From: Lewinellaceae bacterium
Lineage (GTDB): Bacteria > Bacteroidota > Bacteroidia > Chitinophagales > Saprospiraceae
Assembly (NCBI GenBank): GCA_016716135.1
Contig: JADJWX010000011.1
Span: 186,001 to 250,000 of the forward strand
Length of the DNA: 64,000 bases
Reading direction: 5' to 3'
The notes beneath the pieces are model-generated. The model saw only the letters and a list, made by a program, of their open reading frames with translations, ran no database searches and was not told the DNA's origin. The translations under genes and the position numbers were made by a program. Numbering within the stretch: the first letter of the stretch is position 1; every line of letters starts with the position of its first letter. Shown one piece after another: positions 16,441 to 25,287 of this stretch.

Positions 16441-18636
16441 ATGAAATTTAAAACATACAAAATCGGAGCACTCCTGTTTCTCGGAGTAGCCCTTTTTGCC
16501 GTATCCTGTTTCAAAGATCTGGATACGATCCCCCTGAATGAAAACGAAGTCACGTCGGCCACCGTGTATGAAGATCCGGCAGCCTACCGGCAGGTGCTCG
16601 CCAAATTGTACGCCGGCCTGGCCGTGAGTGGCCAGCAAGGCCCCGACGGCCAACCGGATATCAGCGGCATCGACGAAGGTTTTTCCACCTACATCCGGCA
16701 GTACTGGAAAGCCCAGGAGCTCTCGACCGACGAGGCTGTAATTGCCTGGAACGACGGCAATATCCATGATTATGAGCAGCAGGACTGGGATGCCAACAAT
16801 GAGTTTATCCGGGCGATGTACAACCGGATATTTTACCAGATTTCCCTGTGCAACGAGTTCATCCGGGAAACGACGGATGCCAAGCTCGACAGCCGCGGTG
16901 TGGATGCTGCGCTGCGCGCCGACATCGTCAAGTTCCGCGCTGAAGCCCGTTTTCTGCGCGCGTTGAGCTACTGGCATGCTTTGGACATGTTCCGCCAGGT
17001 GCCCTTTGTCACGGAAGCGGATGCCGTTGGTTCGTTTTTGCCGCGGCAGGCTTCGGCGGAAGAATTGTTCAATTATGTGGAAAGCGAATTGAAAGCCATT
17101 GAACCCGAATTGGTAGCGCCGCGCCAGAACGAGTACGGGCGCGCCGATCAGGCCGCTGCCTGGATGGTTTTGGCTAAATTGTACCTGAATGCTGAAACCT
17201 ACGTCAACCGTAACCACTACACCGATTGCATCACCTACACGAAAAAAGTGATCGATGCCGGGTACACCCTGGACCCCAATTATGCCCGTATGTTCATGGC
17301 CGACAACGACAATGCCGACGGGATCATTTTTGCCGTGCGTTTTGACGGAACCAGAACCCGGACCTGGGGTGGTATGACCTTCGTGTGCCACGCCGCTGTA
17401 GGCGGCAGCATGAGCGCTGCGGCGTTCGGCCTTGATGGCGGCTGGGGCGGCACGCGGGTGACGAAAGCACTGGTGGAAAAATTCCCCGCTACGGGCGGCA
17501 GCGTACTGGTCAGCCCGAACGACGGCGGTACGTACCCGGTCATCTATGCACCGGGTTCCTACCAGGGCTGGGATCCGGCGACAGCCAACCAATTGGCTTC
17601 CAAAAACAACGACAATACGTACGAAGGCTATATCAATTTCCCCACCGACGGTGAAAAATTCAAATTCACCGTCGGCCCATCCTGGCCCAGCGGCGATTTC
17701 GGGGATAATGGCGGCGATGGCACCCTGGAAGCCGGCGGCGCTGATATTGTAGTCGCTGAAGCCGGATTTTACAAAATCAATGTCGATTTGAACGCCAATA
17801 CGTATACCATGACCAAAACCGCATGGGGGCTAATCGGCGACGCGACGCCGGGCGGCTGGGGAAGCGATCAGGACATGACTTACGATCCTGCTGAGGGCGC
17901 CTGGGTGATCCAACTTGATCTGGTGGCTGGCAAAATCAAGTTCCGTGCAAACGACGACTGGCCGCTGAACTATGGCGACCCCAACGGCGACGCACTGTTA
18001 ACGGAAGGCGGCGCCGACATCGATATTCCGTCACCCAGCACCTACCTGATCAAACTGTACCTCGACAAGCCCGATTACACGTACTCCATTGAGCGCCCGG
18101 TATTCGACCGCCGCGCCATGTTCCACACCGACGGCCAGTCGCTGGAAATCAGCGATATTTCCCAGTTTACGGAAGGCTATGCCGTCACGAAGTTCAGCAA
18201 TTTGCGTTCCGATGGCACACCGGGTTCCAACCTGACCTGGGTAGATACGGATTTTCCGATGTTCCGCATTGAAGATGCCTACCTGATGTACGCCGAGGCA
18301 GTACGCCGTGGCGGTGTTGGTGGTGACATCAATCTGGCTCTCGAACTGGTCAACCGCATCCGCCAGCGCGCCTATGCCGGTAGCGCAGGGGATATAACGG
18401 TGAACGACATGACGCTCGACTTCATTCTGGACGAGCGCGCCCGGGAGCTGTACTGGGAATGTCACCGCCGGACTGACCTGATCCGTTTTGGCCGGTTTAG
18501 CGAAACTGATTACCTGTGGCCGTTCAAAGGCAATTCGCCAACGGGTGAATCGCGCCCGAGTTTCTACGACGTATTCCCGATTCCATCGTCCGATATTGGG
18601 GCCAACCCGAATCTGGTGCAAAACCCGGGATACTAA
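16441..18636 (+). CDS. SusD/RagB lipoprotein with inserted tandem SusE-type carbohydrate-binding domains
   Basis: The signal ends in a lipobox (FAVSC, Cys20 region), so the protein is surface-anchored. Residues about 25-355 and 553-731 form a normal SusD (FRAEARFLRALSYWHALDMF, DRRAMFHTDGQSLEISDIS, FPMFRIEDAYLMYAEAV, LDFILDERARELYWE). Between them, at about residues 360-552, sits a foreign block with two copies of a SusE/F-like fold: GSYQGWDPATAN...GLIGDATPGGWGSDQD...KIKFRANDDWPLNYGD. This block is strongly similar to residues about 155-347 of the SusE encoded next. At 731 residues the protein is roughly 190 longer than ordinary SusD, the size of the insert. The frame is uninterrupted. The insert lies just before the conserved DRRAMF strand. 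Confidence 0.95.
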   Translation: MKFKTYKIGALLFLGVALFAVSCFKDLDTIPLNENEVTSATVYEDPAAYRQVLAKLYAGLAVSGQQGPDGQPDISGIDEGFSTYIRQYWKAQELSTDEAVIAWNDGNIHDYEQQDWDANNEFIRAMYNRIFYQISLCNEFIRETTDAKLDSRGVDAALRADIVKFRAEARFLRALSYWHALDMFRQVPFVTEADAVGSFLPRQASAEELFNYVESELKAIEPELVAPRQNEYGRADQAAAWMVLAKLYLNAETYVNRNHYTDCITYTKKVIDAGYTLDPNYARMFMADNDNADGIIFAVRFDGTRTRTWGGMTFVCHAAVGGSMSAAAFGLDGGWGGTRVTKALVEKFPATGGSVLVSPNDGGTYPVIYAPGSYQGWDPATANQLASKNNDNTYEGYINFPTDGEKFKFTVGPSWPSGDFGDNGGDGTLEAGGADIVVAEAGFYKINVDLNANTYTMTKTAWGLIGDATPGGWGSDQDMTYDPAEGAWVIQLDLVAGKIKFRANDDWPLNYGDPNGDALLTEGGADIDIPSPSTYLIKLYLDKPDYTYSIERPVFDRRAMFHTDGQSLEISDISQFTEGYAVTKFSNLRSDGTPGSNLTWVDTDFPMFRIEDAYLMYAEAVRRGGVGGDINLALELVNRIRQRAYAGSAGDITVNDMTLDFILDERARELYWECHRRTDLIRFGRFSETDYLWPFKGNSPTGESRPSFYDVFPIPSSDIGANPNLVQNPGY

Positions 18637-18664
18637 ATTTGTTTAACGTAAAAATTCAAAAGCA

Positions 18665-19708
18665 ATGAAAAAATATAATTTTCTGACCCTGGCTACACTG
18701 GTGCTGTTTGCATTGAGTTGTGGCAAAGGAGAATTCTTTCCGGGGCCGACATTGTATCTCGGCGATACTCCCGTTATTACGAGTCCGGCCAATACAGATG
18801 TGCTGGTACTTACCGAAAACCAGGCAAACGATCCGTTCAAGGTGACCTGGACGGCTGCCGAATACGGGTTTACCGCAGCAACCACCTACATCGTGGAAGC
18901 GGACCGCGCCGGCAACAATTTTGCCAATGCCGTCGAAGTCGGCCGCAGCACGAAACTGGAATTGAATTCCACCGTATCAAAATTGAACACGGTACTGTTT
19001 AGCACCCTTGGTTTGCAGGGCGAAGTAGCCTCCGATATTGAAATGCGGCTGGTGGCCAAAGTAAGCGACGAGGTGCCGCTGGTGTACTCGCCGTCGGTTG
19101 CCCTGCGGGTGACGCCGTACACCATTGTTGTTGTTTATCCCAAACTGGGCGTTCCGGGCAACTACCAGGGCTGGAATGAAAAAGACGAAACGACCGTGGT
19201 GTATTCGGTAAAAAGCGACAACAAGTATGAGGGGTATCTCTACTTTGCCAACCCGGATGGCGAATACAAATATGTTGAAAACTTCAGCTGGGACGTCAAT
19301 TACGGTGATACTGGCGCTAACGGTACGCTGGACGCCGGCGGTGACAACATAAAACTGACCGCCGCGGGCATGTATCGCCTGAATGCCGATTTGAATGCCT
19401 TGACGCACACGTTTGCGCTGACCAACTGGGGCATTATCGGCGATGCCACCCCGACAGGCTGGGACAGCGATACGGATATGATTTACGATGCCATCGATCG
19501 GAAACTCACGATCACAATGGACCTCATTGGCGGCAACAAGATCAAATTCCGCGCAAACGACGACTGGCCGGTGAATCTGGGCGACAACGATGCCAACGGC
19601 TCCCTGGAGTATGGCGGCGCCGACATCGTGGTCCCGGAGTCGGGCAACTATACGATTGACCTGATTTTAAGCGGTGCTATCTACACGTACAAACTGACGA
19701 AAAATTAA
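18665..19708 (+). CDS. SusE-like outer-membrane lipoprotein with two carbohydrate-binding domains
   Basis: The 347-residue product begins with a lipoprotein signal (LVLFALSC, Cys near residue 19). Residues about 30-140 match the SusE N-terminal Ig-like domain (TPVITSPANTDVLVLTE, ATTYIVEADRAGNNFA). Two similar starch-binding-like domains follow (about 155-250 and 252-347), marked by GNYQGWNE, GIIGDATPTGWDSDTDM and NKIKFRANDDWPVNLGD. Surface SusE proteins hold glycan near the SusCD transporter. It is the last gene of the operon, 28 bases after susD, with a terminator hairpin 22 bases beyond its stop. The two C-terminal domains are the evident source or sister of the insert in the neighbouring SusD. 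Confidence 0.93.
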   Translation: MKKYNFLTLATLVLFALSCGKGEFFPGPTLYLGDTPVITSPANTDVLVLTENQANDPFKVTWTAAEYGFTAATTYIVEADRAGNNFANAVEVGRSTKLELNSTVSKLNTVLFSTLGLQGEVASDIEMRLVAKVSDEVPLVYSPSVALRVTPYTIVVVYPKLGVPGNYQGWNEKDETTVVYSVKSDNKYEGYLYFANPDGEYKYVENFSWDVNYGDTGANGTLDAGGDNIKLTAAGMYRLNADLNALTHTFALTNWGIIGDATPTGWDSDTDMIYDAIDRKLTITMDLIGGNKIKFRANDDWPVNLGDNDANGSLEYGGADIVVPESGNYTIDLILSGAIYTYKLTKN

Positions 19709-19729
19709 ATTCTCCGTGTTTTTATTGAA

Positions 19730-19762
19730 GGGTTGCTCCGGGATTCGGAGTAACCCTTTTTC
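19730..19762 (+). terminator. Rho-independent terminator of the Sus operon
   Basis: GGGTTGCTCCG at 19730-19740 pairs with CGGAGTAACCC at 19746-19756 (one G-T pair) around a 5-base loop and is followed by a T-run. Confidence 0.9.
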
Positions 19763-19802
19763 TTTGTGAACCGACCGGTTCAACTCAATTCAACGAAATA
19801 CC

Positions 19803-20612
19803 ATGGAAGAATTTCTCAATTACCAAATATTCAAATTCGGAGAATACTCGCTTTCGGTGTACCACCTGGCCTTTATCGCTATGGTCTGGCTGGTCACCTG
19901 GATCGTTTTGTTAGCGCTGAAGGCCGCTATTTACCGGTCCAAGCGGATCGACCCCGGCCGGCAATACGCGCTGTACCAGATCATACGCTATTTTCTCCTG
20001 GTAGTTGCCGTAATCATTGCCCTTGAAAGTATTGGGGTTACAATGAACGTGTTGCTTGCCGGCTCGGCGGCCTTGTTGGTTGGTATCGGGTTGGGGTTGC
20101 AGCACCTGTTCAACGACTTCGTTTCAGGCATCATCATCCTTGCCGACGGCTCCGTGGAAGTTGGGGATGTGATCGAGGTGGACGGTATGGTCGCACGGGT
20201 TCAGGCTATTCAGTTGCGGACTTCGCTGGTTAAAACACGGGATGAGAAATACATCATTTTGCCCAATTCTGTGATGACCAATGGGAAACTGATCAACTGG
20301 ACACACCACCACGAACTGTCCCGTTTTGATGTTGTGGTTGGCGTTTCGTACAATTCCGATGTTGAAAAAGTGCGGCAAATACTGGTCGATGTAGCCAAGG
20401 CGCATCCCATGGTGTCGCCGGAACGCGAGCCGCGCGCGCGCCTGCTTGATTTTGCCGACTCCTCGATCAATTTCGAATTACTGTTTTGGACTGATGAAGT
20501 TTTCGGCGTTGAAAACACCAAAAGTGATATCCGGTTTGCCATCTGCCAGGCTTTCCGCGACAACAAAGTTGAAATTCCGTTCCCGCAGCGTGTGGTGCAC
20601 ATGCCCAAATAA
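19803..20612 (+). CDS. MscS-family small-conductance mechanosensitive channel
   Basis: At 269 residues this is the E. coli MscS size class. Three hydrophobic segments (about 18-40, 58-76, 80-110) precede the beta domain. The pore-lining helix region reads VLLAGSAALLVGIGLGLQHLFNDFVSGIIIL, the Gly/Ala-rich pattern of TM3, followed by the conserved beta-domain EVGDVIEVDGMVARVQAIQLRTSLVKTRDEKYIILPNS. The channel opens under membrane tension and releases solutes during osmotic downshock. It stands alone after the Sus terminator and is followed by a hairpin. Confidence 0.95.
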   Translation: MEEFLNYQIFKFGEYSLSVYHLAFIAMVWLVTWIVLLALKAAIYRSKRIDPGRQYALYQIIRYFLLVVAVIIALESIGVTMNVLLAGSAALLVGIGLGLQHLFNDFVSGIIILADGSVEVGDVIEVDGMVARVQAIQLRTSLVKTRDEKYIILPNSVMTNGKLINWTHHHELSRFDVVVGVSYNSDVEKVRQILVDVAKAHPMVSPEREPRARLLDFADSSINFELLFWTDEVFGVENTKSDIRFAICQAFRDNKVEIPFPQRVVHMPK

Positions 20613-20616
20613 GCAG

Positions 20617-20700
20617 GTTGCTGGTTGCTGGTTAGAAAGTTTCTGGTTTACAACCACTCAGGGTATTTAGCCAGAAACCTTCTAACCAGACACCAGTAAC
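20617..20700. repeat. Imperfect 30-bp-arm inverted repeat between MscS and DUF389 genes
   Basis: Bases 20617-20646 and 20671-20700 form inverted arms with a few mismatches, the best block being CTGGTTAGAA against TTCTAACCAG. It starts five bases after the MscS stop and probably ends its transcript. Confidence 0.65.
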
Positions 20701-20714
20701 CCCAAGTACAAATT

Positions 20715-22022
20715 ATGCAAAACCTGATCAAGCAATATTTCGATCTGCGCGGCGACCAGGCCCGGACGGCGGATATCGCCGGCGACATCCGTGCAGGCTG
20801 CGAATTCAAGGGCACCAATCTTTGGGCCCTGGTGGCGGCTATCCTGATCGCCTCGGTGGGTTTGAATATCAACTCGACCGCCGTGATCATCGGCGCGATG
20901 TTGATCTCACCGCTCATGGGCCCCATCGTGGGTACGGGCTATGCCCTGGCTACCTTTGATTTTGAGTTGTTAAAAACTGCCGGCCGCAACTTTATGACTT
21001 TTGTGGTGATCAGCCTGGCCACCTCCGCTATTTTCTTTTTCATTTCCCCGTTCGACAATCCGACGCCGGAAATGGAAGCCCGCACTTACCCTACGATTTA
21101 TGATGTCCTGATAGGTTTTTTTGGCGGGGTGGCCGGCATTGTAGCCTACACCCGCAAAGAAATGGTTGGAAACATCATACCGGGCGTTGCCATCGCAACG
21201 GCCCTGATGCCGCCCTTGTGCACAGCGGGTTACGGCCTGGCCAACCCGAACGACATCAAGTATTTTGCCGGTGCCATTTACCTGTTTATCATCAATTCCG
21301 TGATGATCGCCTTTGCCACCTTCGCTGTCACCAAACTGGTTTTGCGCAGCGGCCGCCGCAAGTACGAAGACCCGGAAACGAAAAAGCGGGTGACCTGGAT
21401 TATCAGCCTCGTTATGGCTGGCACTGTCCTGCCCAGCATCTGGATGGCTTACAACCTGGTCCAAAAAAATGAATTTGACCAGCGGGTAAATGATTTTTTA
21501 AAAATTGAGGTGGAGGCAATGCAAATTCCCATTCTCAAAACAGATATTTCCTTTCAGGAAAACAGCATCGAGATCTTTTCCCTGGGCGAACCCGATAGTC
21601 TGACCAAACAAAAACTGCTGGACCGTCGCCGTTTTTATAAACTGGGAAATACGGCGATCCGCTTCAAATCGGCGCGCGAATACATCGTCGAAAAAGAACG
21701 CCAGTACCGCAGCGATGCCGAGCAACAGGTACTGCAGTGGCGCGACTCGGCCTATGCCCTCCAGCGCACGCTTGATCAATTTGCCGAACGCCGCCGCTGG
21801 GAAGCCGGCCTGCTTCCTGAACTTGCCGCCGTAGACACCAACATCACGGCTTTCGGCGTGCCGGCCATGCACTACCGGCAAAAAGCCCCGGACAGCCTGG
21901 TAACGGTGCTGATTTTTTGCAACACGGAAGCGCCCAACACCGAACACCAGGATCAGCTCCGGCGCCTGCTGAAAACGAAGTTCAAAGGGAAACAGGTCGC
22001 GTTGGAGTATGTGGTGGAGTGA
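20715..22022 (+). CDS. DUF389 family multi-pass membrane protein
   Basis: The 435-residue protein carries the DUF389 hydrophobic core (FKGTNLWALVAAILIASVGL, NSTAVIIGAMLISPLMGPIV, ALMPPLCTAGYGLA) with about five to six transmembrane helices in residues 35-250. The remaining ~190 residues are soluble and partly coiled-coil (VEKERQYRSDAEQQVLQWRDS). Function of the family is not established. The soluble tail is longer than in the shortest family members. Confidence 0.9.
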   Translation: MQNLIKQYFDLRGDQARTADIAGDIRAGCEFKGTNLWALVAAILIASVGLNINSTAVIIGAMLISPLMGPIVGTGYALATFDFELLKTAGRNFMTFVVISLATSAIFFFISPFDNPTPEMEARTYPTIYDVLIGFFGGVAGIVAYTRKEMVGNIIPGVAIATALMPPLCTAGYGLANPNDIKYFAGAIYLFIINSVMIAFATFAVTKLVLRSGRRKYEDPETKKRVTWIISLVMAGTVLPSIWMAYNLVQKNEFDQRVNDFLKIEVEAMQIPILKTDISFQENSIEIFSLGEPDSLTKQKLLDRRRFYKLGNTAIRFKSAREYIVEKERQYRSDAEQQVLQWRDSAYALQRTLDQFAERRRWEAGLLPELAAVDTNITAFGVPAMHYRQKAPDSLVTVLIFCNTEAPNTEHQDQLRRLLKTKFKGKQVALEYVVE

Positions 22023-22203
22023 AGCGGGGGGGGCAAATGCCCTACACGGGGTCCAATTCCAAACTCCCGCTCTTTACCCGCATCCGCGAACTAACCGACT
22101 TTATACGAGCATGGTGTTGATTTTCCACCAATAAAGGCATAACTTGGGGGGTGTGGTTCAGGAAAAATGAACCGCCGCTAATTGTTTCACCAAACAAACA
22201 TTT

Positions 22204-22407
22204 ATGCCAATTTTAAAAGTCATCGAAGTAATGGGCTCCTCCACCAAAAGCTGGGACGATGCCGCCCAAAACATGGTAAGCGAAGCCGGAAAAACCGTGA
22301 AAAACATCCGCTCCATCTACGTGCAGGAAACCTCGGCCAAAGTGGAGAATAACCGCATCGTCGAATACCGGATCAACGGAAAAATCACCTTTGAAGTCGG
22401 ACAATAA
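22204..22407 (+). CDS. Dodecin family flavin-binding protein
   Basis: The 67-residue product matches dodecin along its whole length: KVIEVMGSSTKSWDDAAQNM, KTVKNIRSIYVQE, VENNRIVEYRINGKITFEV. Dodecins form hollow dodecamers that bind flavin (bacterial type) or CoA and are thought to buffer free flavin. The conserved Trp (W19 in SKSWDDA) that stacks on the flavin is present. It stands alone with short gaps on both sides. Confidence 0.95.
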   Translation: MPILKVIEVMGSSTKSWDDAAQNMVSEAGKTVKNIRSIYVQETSAKVENNRIVEYRINGKITFEVGQ

Positions 22408-22538
22408 GTCTGCGTTTTTCACGCAAATGCTGCCGGCTATTCCGGGCCCGACAATGATTTGGATCAGGTGCATTAATTAAAAAACCGCAGTGTATTTCCG
22501 GCTGTTCGGTCCTATTTTTACCAAAAAAATAGCGCCCT

Positions 22539-23597
22539 ATGCTGGTCAACTCACATAAGTACTTTTCCTTCTACACCCTGGTCTTGCTTTTTCTCCTACT
22601 CCTGTCTGTGGTGCTGTACCAGGCGCGCCTGCTGTTGATTCCGCTCAGTTTTGCCCTGCTGATTTGTTTTATGTACTACCCCATCGGCTTGTGGGTGGAA
22701 AAGCGGGCGGGGCGTGCCGTGTCCATTGCCGCATGCCTGCTGTTGCTGCTGGCGTTCGGGGTGCTGTTGTATTACCTGCTGGCTGGGAGCATTTCGCTGT
22801 TGCAGGATAAACTGGCCGGCTCGAAAGATCGCATCCTGGACCTGGGCAACTGGCTGGGCGCATACTTCGACGGGCTTTTTGCCATAGACCCGGCCCGGCA
22901 AAAAAGCACCTTGGAACAGCTCTACGAAAATCTGCTGCATGAAACCATCCCATTCATCAGGCAGGCCATTACGCTGTCGGCCGGCACCCTGGCCATGGTG
23001 ATGATCATTCCCATTTTTGTTTCGCTCATCCTGTATTACCGGGAGTTGTTGGTGCGGTTTACGCTGCTGATCGTGCCGGAAGAGCAGGTGGATAGTTTTA
23101 AATCCATGTTCAAAGAAATAACCGGCACCTATTTCCATTTTGCCAAAGGCATGGGCATTGTATACCTGATTGTGGGTTCGCTCAACTCGCTGGGTTTCCT
23201 GCTGCTTGGCCTGCCCAACGCCGTGTATTTCGGGGTGCTGGCCTCGCTGCTCACCTTTTTTCCGTACGTCGGCATTTTTATCGGCGGGTCGGCCGCAGTT
23301 GTCGTGGCATGGGCTACCTTCAATACGATTTGGCACCCGATGGGCGTGGTGGCTATTTTGGGCTTTGTGCAGTATTTGGAAGCCAACCTGATTTTTCCGC
23401 TGGCGGTAGGACACCAGATAAAACTCAATCCGCTGGCCACGCTGATCGTCATTTTGCTGGGCGGCATTATTTGGGGCGGAGCCGGCATTGTGTTGTTTGT
23501 GCCGTTTGCCGCTATTCTGAAAATTCTCGCCGACCGGGTGGATGCCCTGCATCCGCTGGCGGTGTTCTTGGGGCCGGATTCCCGGGAGGGAACGTAG
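22539..23597 (+). CDS. AI-2E family transporter (PerM-like permease)
   Basis: The 352-residue membrane protein has about eight predicted helices with the family pattern: two N-terminal helices, a long amphipathic soluble segment (residues 85-150), then the conserved C-terminal block VYLIVGSLNSLGFLLLGLPN, LLTFFPYVGIFIGG, LEANLIFPLAVGHQIKLNPL. Members export autoinducer-2, Na+ or other small molecules; the substrate cannot be told here. Length matches the usual 340-370. Confidence 0.93.
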   Translation: MLVNSHKYFSFYTLVLLFLLLLSVVLYQARLLLIPLSFALLICFMYYPIGLWVEKRAGRAVSIAACLLLLLAFGVLLYYLLAGSISLLQDKLAGSKDRILDLGNWLGAYFDGLFAIDPARQKSTLEQLYENLLHETIPFIRQAITLSAGTLAMVMIIPIFVSLILYYRELLVRFTLLIVPEEQVDSFKSMFKEITGTYFHFAKGMGIVYLIVGSLNSLGFLLLGLPNAVYFGVLASLLTFFPYVGIFIGGSAAVVVAWATFNTIWHPMGVVAILGFVQYLEANLIFPLAVGHQIKLNPLATLIVILLGGIIWGGAGIVLFVPFAAILKILADRVDALHPLAVFLGPDSREGT

Positions 23598-23607
23598 TGT
23601 AGGGAAA

Positions 23608-23640
23608 GACACTTTTCAAATTTGACTTAACTGGAACTCC
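23608..23640. repeat. Dispersed AT-rich repeat, copy 1
   Basis: AGACACTTTTCAAATTTGAC at 23608-23627 followed by TTAACTGGAACTCCCC resembles, in reverse complement, the sequence around 42840-42880 (AAGTCAAATTTGAAAAGTCT preceded by GGGAAGTTCC). The two places are 19 kb apart in unrelated intergenic gaps. Confidence 0.5.
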
Positions 23641-23788
23641 CCAATCCGAAAACGCACCTTTTTAAGGCAGAAGTCCAATTGCCCCCCCACTTTGACGAGA
23701 ATCAGCTTCCGGCATCTACCCAAATCATTTCCACTGGCCAAAATACCCGGTTCCTTTGCGACATTGTATCACATAAAATACAACAACC

Positions 23789-24127
23789 ATGAGTTTGAAA
23801 AAGCAATTTCTTGATTCGAAACACACGGTGAAAGTTACGTTTTGCCTGCCGGAAACAGCCTTGAAAGGTGGAAAGGCGGTTAAAGTATATGGCGATTTCA
23901 ATAACTGGGAAACGGCAAAAGGCATTCCCATGAAAGTGAAAAACGGCGAATACCTGGCCACTGTGGAACTGGAAGCCGACAAAGCCTACCAATTCCGCTA
24001 CCTGATTGACGAAAAAGTTTGGGAAAACGATAATGAGGCCGACAATTATGCCCCCACGCCATTTGGCAGCATGAATTCCGTGGTGACGACGTTCCCGGAA
24101 CCGGCTGAAATGCCAAAGGCGGTTTAA
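23789..24127 (+). CDS. CBM48 / isoamylase N-terminal-like glycogen-binding protein
   Basis: The 112-residue cytoplasmic protein consists of one early-set domain of the AMPK-type glycogen-binding family: VKVTFCLPETALKGGKAVKVYGDFNNWE, then LATVELEADKAYQFRYLIDEKVWENDNEADNYAPTPFGSMNSVV. The GDFNNW motif and the two aromatic residues typical of starch or glycogen contact are present. It has no catalytic domain and stands alone. A role in alpha-glucan binding or regulation is likely; the partner is unknown. Confidence 0.88.
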   Translation: MSLKKQFLDSKHTVKVTFCLPETALKGGKAVKVYGDFNNWETAKGIPMKVKNGEYLATVELEADKAYQFRYLIDEKVWENDNEADNYAPTPFGSMNSVVTTFPEPAEMPKAV

Positions 24128-24158
24128 TCGAACGCTATTTTTTTACGCTTGAAAACGG

Positions 24159-24198
24159 AGCGGCACGGCAGTTTTTTTTTGCCGTGCCGCTTTTGTTT
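24159..24198 (+). terminator. Rho-independent terminator
   Basis: AGCGGCACGGCA at 24159-24170 pairs exactly with TGCCGTGCCGCT at 24180-24191, with a T-rich loop and a trailing T-run. It ends the CBM48 gene. Confidence 0.9.
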
Positions 24199-24228
24199 TT
24201 TTGGAGGAGGGTGAATTCTGCGCTATTC

Positions 24229-24374
24229 GTGTCAACCCCACCCCCATCCCCTCCCCCAAATGGGAGGGGGGCCTAATCCCGCTTTACTATTTGATTTCGT
24301 TAACGGAATCAATACTTTATTTGAGGGCAAGCCCCCCTCTCCCTTGGGGGAGGGGATGGGGGTGGGGTTGACAC
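24229..24374. repeat. MITE-like palindromic element, copy A (29-bp perfect terminal inverted repeats)
   Basis: Bases 24229-24257 and 24346-24374 are exact reverse complements, starting GTGTCAACCCCACCCCCATC. Inside the left arm a further GGGAGGGGGGCC and, inside the right, a GGGCAAGCCCCCCTC can pair to form sub-stems. The interior is AT-rich (CTTTACTATTTGATTTCGTTAACGG). The core 24232-24371 is 140 bases, the same length and very similar sequence as copy B at 27418-27557. It lies between the convergent CBM48 and GerW-like genes. Confidence 0.85.
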
Positions 24375-24388
24375 ACAAGCAAAAAACA

Positions 24389-24751
24389 TCAATTAACCCC
24401 AACTTCCCGCTTTTCCAAAAACTTCTCCAGCACATCGGGCATTTTCTCAAATGCTGCCGCCAGGCCTTTGCTGTTCTTCGCCGGCACGAAGGAAATTTCG
24501 CTGCCTCGCGTAACCAGGAAGCCCAGCGGCTCGATCCCGATACCGGCGCCGGCGCCGCTGCCTTCGCCATGCCCCTGCTTCGTATCGCCACCTTCACCAC
24601 CGCCATACCCGAACCCCAGGCCCATGCGAATTACCGGAACACAGGTAAATTCACCGAGCTTGAATTCTTTACCAATGACGGTTTCTGTTTTTGCTTCTGT
24701 TTTTAAAAAGTCCGTGACTTTACTCAGGACTTCATCAACCTTTTCTTTCAT
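24389..24751 (-). CDS. GerW / YtfJ-family protein
   Basis: The 120-residue protein has the GerW family layout: an N-terminal amphipathic helix (VDEVLSKVTDFLKTEAKTETVIG), the conserved GEFTCVPVIRMGLGFGYGGG with Gly-rich loop, and the C-terminal block GIGIEPLGFLVTRGSEISFVPA. In Bacillus the family member is a spore protein, but homologues are widespread in non-sporing bacteria with unknown role. The gene begins 2 bases after the stop of a DUF2953-like gene, the same partner as in Bacillus ytfI-ytfJ. Confidence 0.9.
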   Translation of the reverse strand: MKEKVDEVLSKVTDFLKTEAKTETVIGKEFKLGEFTCVPVIRMGLGFGYGGGEGGDTKQGHGEGSGAGAGIGIEPLGFLVTRGSEISFVPAKNSKGLAAAFEKMPDVLEKFLEKREVGVN

Positions 24752-24753
24752 AA

Positions 24754-25287
24754 TTACACAATTTTTGGATGAATGAATGTCCGCAAAAACGCCCCTGCCA
24801 GGCGGTAAAGGCGTGTTTGCAGATGAAGTTGTATGACCTGTTCGCCATTGAAATTGATGACCAGTTGGCGGCGGCCCTTACTGAGCAGGAAAAACACCGG
24901 AAACAGTACAGCATTGCGCGTATAATCATCGGTGTCCATAGCGATGTAACAGCGCCGGACTTCGATGCTGCGAAGCATGTTTTTTACCAGTTTCCAGCCC
25001 CGCCGGAACGGCATGGACGGCTTGTTTTTCTTCCGGCTTTTATGCCGGGGCGCCGGCTTTTTCAGGTTTTCTGAAGCCACCGGTGTTGCCTCCCGCCGCC
25101 ATTCTTTTTCAATAAAAAAAACCTTGAAGAAGAATCGCCAGCGGGTATTTTCCGGCAAAGCCCGCAGGCCGAAAATCCCCCGCCACTGCATCCGGTACAC
25201 ATCGTTTTCGGTATCTACCTGCAGTTCAATCGGCAGCCAGAAGAGTAGCCCCATCCCAAATAGCAACACAATGAAAAACCAAATCAT
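24754..25287 (-). CDS. DUF2953-like membrane-anchored protein
   Basis: The 177-residue product starts with one transmembrane helix (MIWFFIVLLFGMGLLFWLP) followed by a short beta region (IELQVDTENDVYRMQWRGIFGL) and a basic linker (KPAPRHKSRKKNKPSM), then RSIEVRRCYIAMDTDDYTRNAVL. This order matches DUF2953, whose Bacillus member YtfI precedes YtfJ. Assignment depends partly on the neighbouring GerW-like gene, 2 bases downstream. Confidence 0.7.
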   Translation of the reverse strand: MIWFFIVLLFGMGLLFWLPIELQVDTENDVYRMQWRGIFGLRALPENTRWRFFFKVFFIEKEWRREATPVASENLKKPAPRHKSRKKNKPSMPFRRGWKLVKNMLRSIEVRRCYIAMDTDDYTRNAVLFPVFFLLSKGRRQLVINFNGEQVIQLHLQTRLYRLAGAFLRTFIHPKIV

